Positions 26,704-36,337 are shown, numbered from the stretch's first letter. The stretch is DNA of 64,000 nucleotides from Arthrobacter sp. ISL-5 (GCF_018613835.1 NZ_JAGGPM010000029.1:186001-250000), one strand, 5' to 3'. Numbers and translations are program-made. The notes: generated by a model not told the origin, from the sequence alone.

Positions 26704-26715
26704 ATTGTTGACAAT
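26704..26715. promoter_or_regulatory. GntR operator overlapping the ABC-operon -35
   Basis: ATTGTTGACAAT has perfect 5-base arms. It contains TTGACA (26708-26713), a -35 match for the rightward genes, with weak -10 candidates (TTGCAT at 26731, 17-base spacer). Binding of a repressor would cover the -35. The same 12 bases recur exactly before the aminotransferase gene. Confidence 0.7.
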
Positions 26716-26902
26716 CTCGTCCGCAGGGGGTTGCATAGTGGCTTAGATGCGGAGGAGATCCGGATCACAACCCCGCATGAAGCACAACACGTCAGTGCCG
26801 GCCCCGACCTCGAAGCAGGGGGACGCCGATCGGGCGGTGCTGCGAAATATGCACTCGTTTTGGCGGATCCAATTCAGCCGAAACCATTCGAAGGGAAGCA
26901 CC

Positions 26903-27829
26903 ATGAAGACCATCAACAAAGTCCAGACCGCAGCTGCAGGCTTGGCAGTTCTATTGGCGCTGAGCGCTTGCGGCGGCACTGCCAACAGCGAGCCCGCCGC
27001 GGGCGACTCCAAGACGTCCAACACTGCTGATATCTCGGAAGGCGTCCAGCCTGATGAGGCAGCGGTCAAGCTGCTGCCACAGTCCTACAAGGACAAGGGC
27101 GAACTCACGGTGGCCATGGACCTCCATTACCCGCCGACCACCTTCCTTGCCGATGACAACACCACCCCGATCGGTTTGAATCCAGACATCGCACGCCTCG
27201 TGGCGAAGAAGCTTGGGCTCAAGCTGAAGTTCGAGAACACCGCGTTCGACACGATCATTCCCGGCATCGACGGCGGCCGCTACGACTTTACTGCCACCAC
27301 CATGTCCCCCACCGCCGAACGCCTGAAGGTCCTGGACATGGTCGACTATCTCAATACCGGCGTCTCGGTGGCCGTGGCCCACGGCAATCCGCTGAACATC
27401 AGCAACGACGACATGTGCGGTAAGAACATCGCGGTCACCAAAGGCTCCAACGCCCAGCTGAAGCACCTGCCGAACATCTCGAAATGGACCTGTGAGGACA
27501 AGGGCAAGCCGGCCATCAACGGCGTCACCCTTCCCAACGTCCAGGAAGCCCTCACACAGTTGGCCTCCAAGCGCATCGACGGCGTCTTCTATGACACTCC
27601 GGCGCTGGTCTGGGCAGACCAGCAGCAGCCGAACACCTTCACTGTCCTGACGCCGCAGGTCGATACCCGCTCGGACCACACCGTTGCCATTGGCCTGAAG
27701 AAGGGATCACCGCTGTCCCCGGCTCTGCAGGCAGCGACTCAGTCCGTCCTTGAAAGCCCGGAGTACAAGGAGTCCCTCGACAACTGGGGCCTCGACGGTC
27801 TGGCCATCACCGACGCCAAGCTCAACTAG
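26903..27829 (+). CDS. ABC transporter substrate-binding lipoprotein (polar amino acid type), copy 1
   Basis: The 308-residue protein has a lipoprotein signal with lipobox Cys 23 (LSAC), then a periplasmic-binding-protein domain of the polar amino acid family (ELTVAMDLHYPPTTFLAD, DGGRYDFTATTMSPT, later GVFYDTPALV). It should capture an amino-acid-like solute outside the membrane. The ATG at 26903 follows AAGGGAAG. It begins the rightward arm and is nearly the same protein as copy 2 at 34470, the same length. Confidence 0.9.
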   Translation: MKTINKVQTAAAGLAVLLALSACGGTANSEPAAGDSKTSNTADISEGVQPDEAAVKLLPQSYKDKGELTVAMDLHYPPTTFLADDNTTPIGLNPDIARLVAKKLGLKLKFENTAFDTIIPGIDGGRYDFTATTMSPTAERLKVLDMVDYLNTGVSVAVAHGNPLNISNDDMCGKNIAVTKGSNAQLKHLPNISKWTCEDKGKPAINGVTLPNVQEALTQLASKRIDGVFYDTPALVWADQQQPNTFTVLTPQVDTRSDHTVAIGLKKGSPLSPALQAATQSVLESPEYKESLDNWGLDGLAITDAKLN

Positions 27830-27841
27830 CGGGGTACTTCC

Positions 27842-28774
27842 ATGCAGCCAGTGATTATCGAAAGAAGTGAAACCACAATGAGTGGGATGGATCCAGCCCT
27901 CAAACCACGGCTACGGCGTCGAAGCACCTTCGAATACGTCGCCTGGGTGGTGTGCAGCCTCGTAGGCTTGGGCATACTCATCTCCGTATCAACCAACCCC
28001 AACTTCAAGTGGGGCGTGGTCGCCAAGTATTTCACCCAGGAATCCATCCTCCGTGGCCTGATGCTCACGATCTTTTTGACACTTGCCAGCATGGCCCTCG
28101 GAACTCTCCTGGGCCTGGCGCTGGCGGTCATGAGGTCCTCGAACATCAAACCGGTTGCGGCCACGGCCGGGGTGTACATCACGCTGTTCCGTGGCACACC
28201 GGTCCTGGTGCAGCTGATCTTCTGGTTCAACGTCGCCGCACTGTACCCGAACCTGTCCATTGGGATCCCCTTCACGGACATCGGCACCGCGATCGACGTA
28301 AACGCGCTGATGGCCCCCATCACCGCAGCCCTGGTCGGCCTGACCCTCAACCAAGCCGCCTACATGGCCGAGATCATCCGCGGAGGCTTCACTTCCGTGG
28401 GCAAGGGCCAGATCGAGGCCGCCGACTCGCTGGGAATGAGCGCCGGGATGAAGATGCGCAAGGTCATCATCCCCCAGGCGATGCCCTCGATCATCCCGGC
28501 AACCGGCAACCAGTTCATCGGCATGTTCAAGGAAACCTCCCTGGTCAGCGTCCTGGGCGTCGCGGAACTGCTCCAAAGCGCCCAGCTCATATACGCCCGC
28601 ACCTACGAGACCATCCCGCTGCTGATCGTCGCCAGCCTCTGGTACCTCGTGATGACCCTGCTGCTGAGCTACCCACAGTCCAAGCTCGAGCAAAAATACT
28701 CCCGCACATCCTCCAGGATCCCCCGGAGAGCGAAAAAGGTTGTGCTGACAGCACCGGAAGGTATGGCCCGATGA
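27842..28774 (+). CDS. ABC transporter permease (polar amino acid type), copy 1
   Basis: The 310-residue membrane protein has about five helices and the cytoplasmic coupling loop EAADSLGMSAGMKMRKV with the EAA pattern. The start is uncertain: ATG 27842 is nearest the previous stop, but conservation with copy 2 begins nearer the ATG at 27878 (matched by GTG in copy 2). Its stop overlaps the ATP-binding gene start (ATGA). It forms the channel of the amino-acid-type importer. Confidence 0.88.
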   Translation: MQPVIIERSETTMSGMDPALKPRLRRRSTFEYVAWVVCSLVGLGILISVSTNPNFKWGVVAKYFTQESILRGLMLTIFLTLASMALGTLLGLALAVMRSSNIKPVAATAGVYITLFRGTPVLVQLIFWFNVAALYPNLSIGIPFTDIGTAIDVNALMAPITAALVGLTLNQAAYMAEIIRGGFTSVGKGQIEAADSLGMSAGMKMRKVIIPQAMPSIIPATGNQFIGMFKETSLVSVLGVAELLQSAQLIYARTYETIPLLIVASLWYLVMTLLLSYPQSKLEQKYSRTSSRIPRRAKKVVLTAPEGMAR

Positions 28775-29538
28775 GCACCGACGGCACCATTCACGCCCGC
28801 GCCATCCGAAAGTCCTTCGGACCCAAGACAGTCCTCAAAGACATCGACCTGGACATCGCCAGCGGAGAGATCTGCTGCATCATCGGCCCCAGCGGCTCCG
28901 GAAAGTCCACCGTCCTGCGCTGCATCAACGGCCTGGAAAACGTCGACTCAGGGGTTCTGAAAGTCAACGGGGAGAACTTCGGCTACTACGAAACCGACAC
29001 CGCCTACCACGCCCTGCCGCCCAAGAAGCTCGCCGAGCAGCGCACCAGGGTCGGCATGGTCTTCCAGCAGTTCAACCTCTTCCCGAACATGACAGCGAAC
29101 GAAAACATCATGTCCGGACCCGTCCTGGTCAAGGGCCAGAACAAGAAACAAGCCATGAAGCGGGCGCACGAACTGCTCGCCAGCGTCGGCCTGGCCGGAT
29201 TCGGCGACTACTACCCCGCCCAGCTCTCCGGCGGCCAGCAGCAGCGCGTCGCGATCGCCCGGTCCCTGGCCATGGACCCCGAAATTATGCTCTTCGACGA
29301 ACCCACCTCCGCCCTCGATCCCGAAAAAGTCGGTGAAGTCCTCGCCGTCATGCAGGACCTGGCAAAGAAGGGCATGACCATGGTGGTGGTCACCCACGAA
29401 ATGGGCTTCGCCCGCGAAGTGGCCGACTCCCTGATCTTCATGGACGACGGCTACATCGTCGAACGCGGCGACGCCAGGGAGGTCCTTCGCAACCCCAAGG
29501 AACCCCGCACCCGGGCATTCCTGGACAAGGTGATCTAA
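28771..29538 (+). CDS. ABC transporter ATP-binding protein (polar amino acid type), copy 1
   Basis: The 255-residue ATPase has Walker A GPSGSGKST (39-47), signature LSGGQQQR, Walker B IMLFDEP and the switch His in THE. The ATGA overlap with the permease couples their translation. It powers the importer and is about 90 percent identical in sequence to copy 2. It is immediately followed (no gap) by the FAD oxidase gene. Confidence 0.93.
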   Translation: MSTDGTIHARAIRKSFGPKTVLKDIDLDIASGEICCIIGPSGSGKSTVLRCINGLENVDSGVLKVNGENFGYYETDTAYHALPPKKLAEQRTRVGMVFQQFNLFPNMTANENIMSGPVLVKGQNKKQAMKRAHELLASVGLAGFGDYYPAQLSGGQQQRVAIARSLAMDPEIMLFDEPTSALDPEKVGEVLAVMQDLAKKGMTMVVVTHEMGFAREVADSLIFMDDGYIVERGDAREVLRNPKEPRTRAFLDKVI

Positions 29539-30675
29539 ATGACAGATGGCAAGCTGGCCGTTATCGGCCTGGGCAGCATCGGAAGCATGGCATTGTGGCA
29601 GGCCTCCCATTTGACGGATTCAGTGGTCGGATTCGAGGCACAGTCCCCGGCCCATGCCCGCAGCGCCGTTGGCGGCGACACACGCCTGTTCCGGATGCTG
29701 TACCGCGGCACGCCCAAGTACTACCCCATCCTGGACCGTTCCCGCAGCCTCTGGGCGGAACTCGAGGCGGAATCCGGCCAGGACATCCTGACCCGCTGCG
29801 GGGGCCTGTCCATTGGAACCGTTGGCGGGCCCTATATTCCCAGCCTGCTGGAAACCACCCGGCTCAACGGTGCTGACCACGAAATCCTGAGCCGCGAAGC
29901 CATGGCCGAACGGTATCCGCAGCACAACCTCCGCCCCGACGACATCGCCGTCTACGACCCCCACGCCGGGGCCCTGCGAACCGACCGCGCAGTCACCGCG
30001 GCCGTCGCCGCCGCCCAGGCCAACGGGGCAACAGTTCACACGAATACGCCGATTGACGACATCCAGGAAACGGACGACGGCGTGGTGGTCACCTCGGGCG
30101 ACAGGTCCTGGACCTTCGAGAACGTCATCGTCGCCTCCGGCGGCTGGTCCCAAAAGCTGATGCCCGACCACCTGAAGGCCGCAACCCAGACCAAACGGAT
30201 CTTCCTGTCCTGGTTCGTAGCGAGGGACGCCGCGGAATTCTCCCCGGAGCGGTTCCCCGTCTTCATCCGGATTTCCGGTGACCGCTCCATGTACGGGGCC
30301 CCCACTGTCGACGGCGTGACGGTCAAGGCAACCCTCGATGGCCGCGGAGCCCCCACACCGAAGGCCGATTCAGTCCCCCGGGACCTCACGCCCGCGGAAA
30401 TCGCGGAAACGACGGAGACTGTCGCTGAGTTCTTCCCCGGCCTGTTCCCCAACATCGTCCGCTCGGATGCGTTCCCGGACCTCTACACAAGAGACGGGCA
30501 TGCACTGCTCGGTCATCTGAGGGAAAACAGCAGGGTCTATTGTGCCACCGGCTTCTGTGGCGCCGGCTTCAAAATGGCTTCGGGCTATGGCGAGATTGCG
30601 GCACATGAGGCCTTGGGCAAGCGCTCCTTTGAGGGCCTGGATTTCCTCAGGCCCCAACGGTACAAGACCAACTAA
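29539..30675 (+). CDS. FAD-dependent oxidase of the sarcosine/N-methyltryptophan oxidase family
   Basis: The 378-residue flavoprotein has the Rossmann motif GLGSIGSM (10-17) and the C-terminal GFCGAGFKMA FAD contact. In monomeric sarcosine oxidase FAD is covalently bound to a Cys in a CxYT motif; here that segment reads PDLYT, so the Cys is absent and FAD is probably not covalent. It should oxidise a secondary or N-methyl amine to an imine/aldehyde plus hydrogen peroxide. It starts directly after the ABC ATPase stop and precedes the aminotransferase, suggesting that the imported amine is its substrate. Confidence 0.82.
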   Translation: MTDGKLAVIGLGSIGSMALWQASHLTDSVVGFEAQSPAHARSAVGGDTRLFRMLYRGTPKYYPILDRSRSLWAELEAESGQDILTRCGGLSIGTVGGPYIPSLLETTRLNGADHEILSREAMAERYPQHNLRPDDIAVYDPHAGALRTDRAVTAAVAAAQANGATVHTNTPIDDIQETDDGVVVTSGDRSWTFENVIVASGGWSQKLMPDHLKAATQTKRIFLSWFVARDAAEFSPERFPVFIRISGDRSMYGAPTVDGVTVKATLDGRGAPTPKADSVPRDLTPAEIAETTETVAEFFPGLFPNIVRSDAFPDLYTRDGHALLGHLRENSRVYCATGFCGAGFKMASGYGEIAAHEALGKRSFEGLDFLRPQRYKTN

Positions 30676-30714
30676 TTCCAGCGGTAACAAAGGGTGATTC
30701 ACCCCGCATCGCCG

Positions 30715-30726
30715 ATTGTTGACAAT
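30715..30726. promoter_or_regulatory. GntR operator before the aminotransferase gene
   Basis: ATTGTTGACAAT is identical to the site at 26704. TTGACA lies at 30719-30724; a 17-base spacer leads to AAGTAT (30742-30747), a weak -10. If used, transcription would start close to the ATG at 30754. It implies an internal promoter for the aminotransferase, dehydrogenase and regulator genes. Confidence 0.65.
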
Positions 30727-30753
30727 TTACAGTTCATAAGAAAGTATGAAGCC

Positions 30754-32007
30754 ATGGCAACTCTTAGTCCCCTCCTCAAGCAGGCAACCCCGGTGGTCGT
30801 TGACTACGCAGCCGGTAGCTGGATTTATGCAACCGACGGCAAGAAGTACCTCGATTTCACCACCGGAATCGGTGTTACGAGTACGGGGCACTGCCACCCG
30901 GACGTCGTAGCGGCAGCCCGCGAGCAGGTGGGCAAGATCGTTCATGCCCAGTACACGACCGTGATGCACAAGCCCTTGCTTGAGCTCACCGAAAAACTGG
31001 GGGAATTCCTGCCCTCGGGGCTGGACAGCGTTTTCTACGCCACGTCCGGTTCCGAGGCAGTGGAGGCCTCCGTCCGTTTGGCCAGGATGGCCACGGGCCG
31101 GCCCAACATCATCTCCTTCCACGGTGCCTTCCACGGCCGGACCGTGGGTGCCGCGTCGCTGACCACGGCCGGCACGAAGTTCCGGTCAGGCTTCTCCCCC
31201 CTCATGGGCGGGGTGCACATCGCGCCTTTCCCGCATTCCTACCGATACGGCTGGGACGAGGAAACCGCGGTCAATTTCGCGCTGAAGGAACTGGACCACC
31301 TCCTCCTGAGCATCAGCAGCCCGGCTGACACGGCGGGTTTCATCATCGAACCCGTCCTGGGTGACGGCGGCTATATTCCCACTCCCCCTGCGTTCCTGCA
31401 GGGATTGCGGGAACGCGCTGACCGTCATGGAATTGTCCTCATCCTGGATGAGGTCCAGGCCGGCGTCGGCCGCACCGGTAAGTTCTGGGGACACGACTGG
31501 GCAGGCATCACCCCCGACGTCGTCATCACCGCGAAGGGCCTCGCCAGCGGCTTCCCCATTTCAGCCATCGCCGCCTCTACTGAGCTGATGGGCAAGGCCT
31601 GGCCGGGATCCCAGGGCGGCACCTACGGCGGAAACGCCGTCGCCGCCGCCGCGGGTGTCGCAACACTGGGCGTCATTGAGCGCGAGAACCTGGTCCAGAA
31701 CGCCCTGGTTCGAGGAGACGAGCTGCGCACAGGACTTGACCGCCTCAAGACGCAATTTTCCGGGATCGGAAATGTCCGCGGCCGCGGCCTCATGCAAGGC
31801 ATCGAATTCACCACTGAGGACAACACACCTGATGCCGCTACCGCACTGGCCGTCCAGCAAGCCGCAATCAAAGAAGAACTGCTCCTCCTCACCTGCGGTC
31901 CGCACGGAAACGTCGTCCGCATCATCCCGGCGCTCAACGTCACCAGCGACGAGATCCAAGCCGGGCTGACCAGATTCACCCAAGCGCTGAAGACAGCCAC
32001 CTCCTAA
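30754..32007 (+). CDS. class III aminotransferase (4-aminobutyrate type)
   Basis: The 417-residue protein has the class III PLP features: catalytic Lys 261 in ITAKGLASGFP, the LDEVQAGVGRTG motif with Asp 232, and the TSGSEAVEASVRLAR region at 97-110. It fits omega-aminotransferases such as GABA aminotransferase that pass an amino group to 2-oxoglutarate and leave a semialdehyde. A succinate-semialdehyde-type dehydrogenase follows by 28 bases, the usual next step. The ATG at 30754 is used; the upstream in-frame codons fall in the operator. Confidence 0.88.
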   Translation: MATLSPLLKQATPVVVDYAAGSWIYATDGKKYLDFTTGIGVTSTGHCHPDVVAAAREQVGKIVHAQYTTVMHKPLLELTEKLGEFLPSGLDSVFYATSGSEAVEASVRLARMATGRPNIISFHGAFHGRTVGAASLTTAGTKFRSGFSPLMGGVHIAPFPHSYRYGWDEETAVNFALKELDHLLLSISSPADTAGFIIEPVLGDGGYIPTPPAFLQGLRERADRHGIVLILDEVQAGVGRTGKFWGHDWAGITPDVVITAKGLASGFPISAIAASTELMGKAWPGSQGGTYGGNAVAAAAGVATLGVIERENLVQNALVRGDELRTGLDRLKTQFSGIGNVRGRGLMQGIEFTTEDNTPDAATALAVQQAAIKEELLLLTCGPHGNVVRIIPALNVTSDEIQAGLTRFTQALKTATS

Positions 32008-32035
32008 TCTTCCCTACGATCCTTGAAAGCGTGAC

Positions 32036-33490
32036 ATGAGCTCCTCATTTGATCCAACCACTCTCCACACTGACCTGTTCATCGATGGCGCTTGGCAGAA
32101 GGCCGCCAGCGGTGCCACTTTCCCCGTGGAAAACCCGGCCACCCATGAGATCATCGCCCAGGTAGCCGACGGCGGCCCCGACGAAGCCCGCGCCGCCATT
32201 CAGGCCGCAGGTCGCGCCCAGGCGGGGTGGAGCAAGTCCACACCCCGCGAACGGGCCAACATTCTGCGGCGCGCCTTTGAGCTGGTTATTGCCAACACTG
32301 ACCGTCTAGCGGCAATCATGACTGCCGAGATGGGCAAGCCCCTGGCCGAGGCAAAGGGCGAAGTGGCCTACGGCGCCGAAATGCTTCGCTGGTTTTCCGA
32401 AGAAGCCGTCCGCATTGGCGGAGACCACGCCACCTCCGTTGACGGCAACACCCGGATCATGATCACCAAGGAACCGGTCGGCCCATGCGTGCTGGTCACC
32501 CCGTGGAACTTCCCGCTGGCCATGGGTGCCCGCAAGATCGCCCCCGCCGTCGCCGCGGGCTGCACCATGGTCTTCAAACCCGCCGAGCTGACACCGCTGA
32601 CGTCCCTTGCCTTGGTGCAGATCTTCAGGGAGGCAGGCCTTCCTGACGGCGTCCTGAACGTGGTCACGACCTCCAGCGCCTCCAGCGTCGTGGGGACCTG
32701 GACCAGCAGCGGCATTGCCCGCAAGATCAGCTTCACCGGCTCCACCGAAGTCGGCAAGATCCTGCTGCGCCAGGCGGCCGACAACGTCATGCGTTCCTCG
32801 ATGGAACTGGGTGGAAACGCCCCGTTCATCGTCCTGGCTGACGCGGACATCGAGAAGGCAGTTGATGGCGCCATGAAGGCCAAAATGCGGAACATGGGCG
32901 AGGCCTGCACCGCCGCGAACCGTTTCTTCGTGCACCGGTCAGTGGTGGAGGAATTCAGCGAGAAGTTCGCCAAGAGGATGTCCGAACTGCACGTAGGTAA
33001 CGGCGCCGTGGAAGGAACCGAGGTCGGGCCTCTCATCGAACAGAAGGGCCTGGACAAGGTTGAAAGCCTGGTCAAGGACGCGGTCAACAAGGGTGCGCGG
33101 ATCCTCACCGGCGGAACGCGTCCGGAAGGCCCGGGATACTTCTTCACCCCCACCGTCCTGACCGACGTGACCGCCGATGCAGAACTGATGAGCACCGAGA
33201 TCTTCGGTCCGGTCGCGGCCATTACGCCCTTCGACAGCGAGGACGAAGTCCTCCGCCTTGCCAACGACACCGAGTGGGGCCTCGTTGGGTACGTGTTTAC
33301 TGAGAACATGGACAAGGCCCTGCGCTTCTCCGCAGAACTGGAAGTAGGCATGGTCGGACTGAACACCGGCCTTGTTTCCAATCCCGCAGCACCGTTCGGC
33401 GGCGTGAAGCAGTCCGGGCTGGGACGCGAAGGCGGCAAGATTGGCATCGAAGAATTTCTTGAGACCAAGTACACCGCAATAGCGGTCTAG
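32036..33490 (+). CDS. gabD: succinate-semialdehyde dehydrogenase-type aldehyde dehydrogenase
   Basis: The 484-residue protein is a typical SSADH: PWNFPLAMGARKIAPA, the base Glu in MELGGN, catalytic Cys in GEACTAANRF and the FTGSTEVGK region. It would oxidise a semialdehyde (succinate or glutarate semialdehyde) with NAD(P). It follows the aminotransferase, matching transamination then oxidation. The next gene on the strand is a GntR regulator whose ATG lies 40 bases downstream. Confidence 0.88.
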   Translation: MSSSFDPTTLHTDLFIDGAWQKAASGATFPVENPATHEIIAQVADGGPDEARAAIQAAGRAQAGWSKSTPRERANILRRAFELVIANTDRLAAIMTAEMGKPLAEAKGEVAYGAEMLRWFSEEAVRIGGDHATSVDGNTRIMITKEPVGPCVLVTPWNFPLAMGARKIAPAVAAGCTMVFKPAELTPLTSLALVQIFREAGLPDGVLNVVTTSSASSVVGTWTSSGIARKISFTGSTEVGKILLRQAADNVMRSSMELGGNAPFIVLADADIEKAVDGAMKAKMRNMGEACTAANRFFVHRSVVEEFSEKFAKRMSELHVGNGAVEGTEVGPLIEQKGLDKVESLVKDAVNKGARILTGGTRPEGPGYFFTPTVLTDVTADAELMSTEIFGPVAAITPFDSEDEVLRLANDTEWGLVGYVFTENMDKALRFSAELEVGMVGLNTGLVSNPAAPFGGVKQSGLGREGGKIGIEEFLETKYTAIAV

Positions 33491-33530
33491 AAAGCACAGT
33501 AAGCCGAAGAATGAAATGAGGGGGATGTCA

Positions 33531-34223
33531 ATGGCGGCACCAGAAGGACTGTTTGTCCTGGAAGGAAGACCCACGGCGCAGCTGATCGCCGATCAGCTGC
33601 GGGAACAGATCGTCCAGGGGACCTTCCGCCCGGGACAGCAGATCAATGAATCTGCAGTGGCCAGCCAGTTGCGTACGTCCAGGGGCCCACTCCGGGAAGC
33701 ACTGCAGCGCCTGTGCCAGGAGGGTCTCCTGATCAGCCACCGTAACCGTGGAGTCTTCGTCCTGGAGCTTTCGACCGCCGACATCAAGGAGATCTACGCC
33801 GTCCGCGAGGCGGTGGAACTGGCCGCGTCCAACGCCTTGATGGACGCCGGGCAGGACCAGATCAACGACACCTGCCAGGTGCTGAAGGAAATCATCAGGG
33901 ACATGGCGAAGCACGTTGCCGTATCCGACTGGCAGGCCATTGCACGGCTGGACATGCAATTCCACACCACCTTCGTTGCCGGCACGGGAAATAGCCGCCT
34001 GATCCGGATTTACGAGACACTGGCAGCGGAATCGAGAATGTGCATTCTCAGCCTGGAAGTTGCCTACCCCCGTCTGGACGTGCTGGTGCAGGAACACCAG
34101 AACCTTTTGGACCTGCTCGAAGCAACGGACCGGAAGGGACTGCAGCAGGCCGTCAAGCGCCACCTGCACCAGGCTGTTGAGGATCTCACCGTCACGAGGC
34201 AAGACAGCGAAATCACCGCCTAG
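33531..34223 (+). CDS. GntR/FCD transcriptional regulator, copy 1
   Basis: A winged HTH (about 12-75, INESAVASQLRTSRGPLREAL) and an FCD ligand domain (about 85-220) are clear, with Asp and His metal-ligand candidates (RLDMQFHTTF, and later His). The ATG at 33531 follows GAGGGG and matches the start of copy 2. It is the best candidate for the protein that binds ATTGT..ACAAT sites across this cluster. A strong terminator follows it. Confidence 0.88.
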   Translation: MAAPEGLFVLEGRPTAQLIADQLREQIVQGTFRPGQQINESAVASQLRTSRGPLREALQRLCQEGLLISHRNRGVFVLELSTADIKEIYAVREAVELAASNALMDAGQDQINDTCQVLKEIIRDMAKHVAVSDWQAIARLDMQFHTTFVAGTGNSRLIRIYETLAAESRMCILSLEVAYPRLDVLVQEHQNLLDLLEATDRKGLQQAVKRHLHQAVEDLTVTRQDSEITA

Positions 34224-34248
34224 GGCGTTCCTCGGGCAGATCCACAGT

Positions 34249-34293
34249 GAAGAGGTGGCCAGGTCTTATGGACCTGGCCACCTCTTCCCTTTT
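34249..34293 (+). terminator. intrinsic terminator after GntR copy 1
   Basis: A perfect 17-bp stem (34249-34265 with 34271-34287) around TTATG is followed by CCTTTT. It closes the first transport/catabolic unit before the second ABC cassette. Confidence 0.85.
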
Positions 34294-34360
34294 GCCTTTA
34301 TGGGAAGCCTGCGACGTGTATAAGACGAGACGAAAAGATACCCGCAAAAAACTTCTGTAA

Positions 34361-34372
34361 ATTGTCGATGAT
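34361..34372. promoter_or_regulatory. degenerate GntR operator before ABC cassette 2
   Basis: ATTGTCGATGAT matches the cluster operator ATTGTCAACAAT at 9 of 12 positions, with AAATTGT context. It lies 98 bases before the substrate-binding gene start. It may be a weakened site, allowing different control of copy 2. Confidence 0.4.
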
Positions 34373-34469
34373 CTGCGATCCGAGTGGTTCCATTATTAGG
34401 TAAGAAACGTTAGGGGCGGTCCGATCAGGAGTCGACTCCAGCACCACCCCCTTGCCCAGGGAAGCAGCG

Positions 34470-35396
34470 ATGAAGACCAGAAGCAAAGTCCAGCGCGCAG
34501 TTGCGGGATTGATGATTCTGTTGGCACTCGGCGCCAGCGGCGCCGGCTGCGGCAGTGATCCGGCACGGGAGGGCTCGAACACGTCAAATACGGCTGACAT
34601 CTCCGAGGGAGTCCAGCCCTACGAGGCCGCGGTCAAGCTCTTGCCGCAGTCCTACAAGGACAAGGGCGAACTCACGGTGGCCATGGACCTTCACTACCCG
34701 CCCACGACTTTCCTCGCCGATGACAACAGCACACCCATCGGCCTCAACCCGGACATGGCACGGCTGATTGCCAAGAAACTTGGACTGAAGCTGAAGTTCG
34801 AGAACACTGCGTTCGACACCATCATTCCCGGTCTTGACGGTGGCCGCTATGACTTCACCGCCACCACCATGTCCCCCAGCGCTGAGCGGCTGAAGGTGCT
34901 GGACATGATCGATTACTTCAATGGAGGGGTTTCTGTTGCCGTGAGCACAGGCAATCCCCTAAATATCAGCAACGATGACATGTGCGGCAGGAGCATTGCG
35001 GTCACGAAAGGCTCGAATGCTCAGCTGAAGCATCTACCGAACGTCTCTGAGTGGACCTGCACATCCAAGGGCAAGCCCGCCATCAACGGCGTCACGCTTC
35101 CCAACATCCAGGAGGCACTCACGCAGCTGGCCTCCAAGCGCATCGACGGCGTCTTCTACGACACTGTTTCGCTCGTTTGGGCAGAAACGCAGCAGCCGAA
35201 CACTTTCACGATTCTGACTCCGCAGGTGGACACGCGCTCGGATCACGTGGTTGCCGTTGCCCTAAAGAAGGGCTCGCCGCTGACGCCGGCCCTGCAGAAG
35301 GCCATCCAGTCCGTTCTCGACAGCGCCGAATACAAGAAGTCGCTCGCCAATTGGGGCCTCGAATCAGGCGCCATTACCGAAGCAAAGCTTAACTAG
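34470..35396 (+). CDS. ABC transporter substrate-binding lipoprotein, copy 2
   Basis: Also 308 residues, it matches copy 1 closely through the solute-binding domain, while the signal region differs; lipobox Cys 27 is in GAGC. Differences cluster in the middle (for example DYFNGG versus DYLNTG, and SLVWAETQ versus ALVWADQQ), which could alter the bound solute. The ATG at 34470 follows AGGGAAG. It starts the second ABC cassette after the terminator at 34249-34293. Confidence 0.9.
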   Translation: MKTRSKVQRAVAGLMILLALGASGAGCGSDPAREGSNTSNTADISEGVQPYEAAVKLLPQSYKDKGELTVAMDLHYPPTTFLADDNSTPIGLNPDMARLIAKKLGLKLKFENTAFDTIIPGLDGGRYDFTATTMSPSAERLKVLDMIDYFNGGVSVAVSTGNPLNISNDDMCGRSIAVTKGSNAQLKHLPNVSEWTCTSKGKPAINGVTLPNIQEALTQLASKRIDGVFYDTVSLVWAETQQPNTFTILTPQVDTRSDHVVAVALKKGSPLTPALQKAIQSVLDSAEYKKSLANWGLESGAITEAKLN

Positions 35397-35404
35397 GGGA
35401 CACT

Positions 35405-36337
35405 GTGCTCAATTCCAATGGCCACAGACGTGAAACCACCGTGAGCCGGGTAGACCCCGCACTCAAACCACGGCTGCGGCGTCGAAGTGCCTTTGAATAC
35501 GTCGCCTGGATCATATGTTGCCTGCTGGCCGTGGGCATTCTCTTTTCCGTATCGACCAATCCAAACTTCAAGTGGCATGTGGTCGCCCGGTACTTCACCC
35601 ACGAAACCATCATCCGCGGCCTGATGCTCACCATCTTCCTCACCGTCGCCAGCATGGTCTTCGGAACGCTTCTGGGTCTGGTGCTGGCGATCATGCGGTC
35701 CTCCAGCACCAAACCGATCGCGGCCACGGCCGGCGTCTACATCACTCTGTTCCGTGGCACACCGGTCCTGGTGCAGCTCATCTTCTGGTTCAACATCGCC
35801 GCGCTGTACCCGAACCTGACCATCGGAATTCCGTTCACCGACATCAGCACCGCAGTCGATGTCAATGCCCTGATAGCGCCCATCACGGCGGCCCTGATCG
35901 GCCTGACCCTCAATGAAGCCGCCTACATGGCGGAGATCATTCGAGGAGGGTTCGCTGCCGTCGGCAAGGGCCAGATCGAGGCCGCCGACTCGCTGGGAAT
36001 GAGCGGGGGGATGAAGATGCGCAAGGTCATCATCCCGCAGGCGATGCCCTCGATCATCCCCGCGACCGGAAACCAGGTCATCGGCATGTTCAAGGAAACC
36101 TCCCTCGTCAGCGTGCTGGGCGTCGCCGAACTGCTCCAAAGCGCCCAGCTCATCTACGCCCGCACCTACGAGACCATCCCGCTGCTGATCGTCGCCAGCC
36201 TCTGGTACCTCGTGATGACCCTCCTGCTGAGCTACCCGCAATCCAAGCTCGAGCAAAAATACTCCCGCACATCCTCCAGGCTTCCCCGGAAAGCGAAAAA
36301 GGTTGTGCTGACAGCACCAGAAGGTATTGCCCGATGA
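35405..36337 (+). CDS. ABC transporter permease, copy 2
   Basis: The 310-residue permease matches copy 1 over nearly its full length, including the EAADSLGMSGGMKMRKV coupling loop and helices. The GTG at 35405 follows AGGGGA and is the likely start; a GTG nearer the conserved region is an alternative. Its stop overlaps the ATPase start as in copy 1, showing the whole cassette was duplicated as a unit. Confidence 0.88.
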   Translation: MLNSNGHRRETTVSRVDPALKPRLRRRSAFEYVAWIICCLLAVGILFSVSTNPNFKWHVVARYFTHETIIRGLMLTIFLTVASMVFGTLLGLVLAIMRSSSTKPIAATAGVYITLFRGTPVLVQLIFWFNIAALYPNLTIGIPFTDISTAVDVNALIAPITAALIGLTLNEAAYMAEIIRGGFAAVGKGQIEAADSLGMSGGMKMRKVIIPQAMPSIIPATGNQVIGMFKETSLVSVLGVAELLQSAQLIYARTYETIPLLIVASLWYLVMTLLLSYPQSKLEQKYSRTSSRLPRKAKKVVLTAPEGIAR

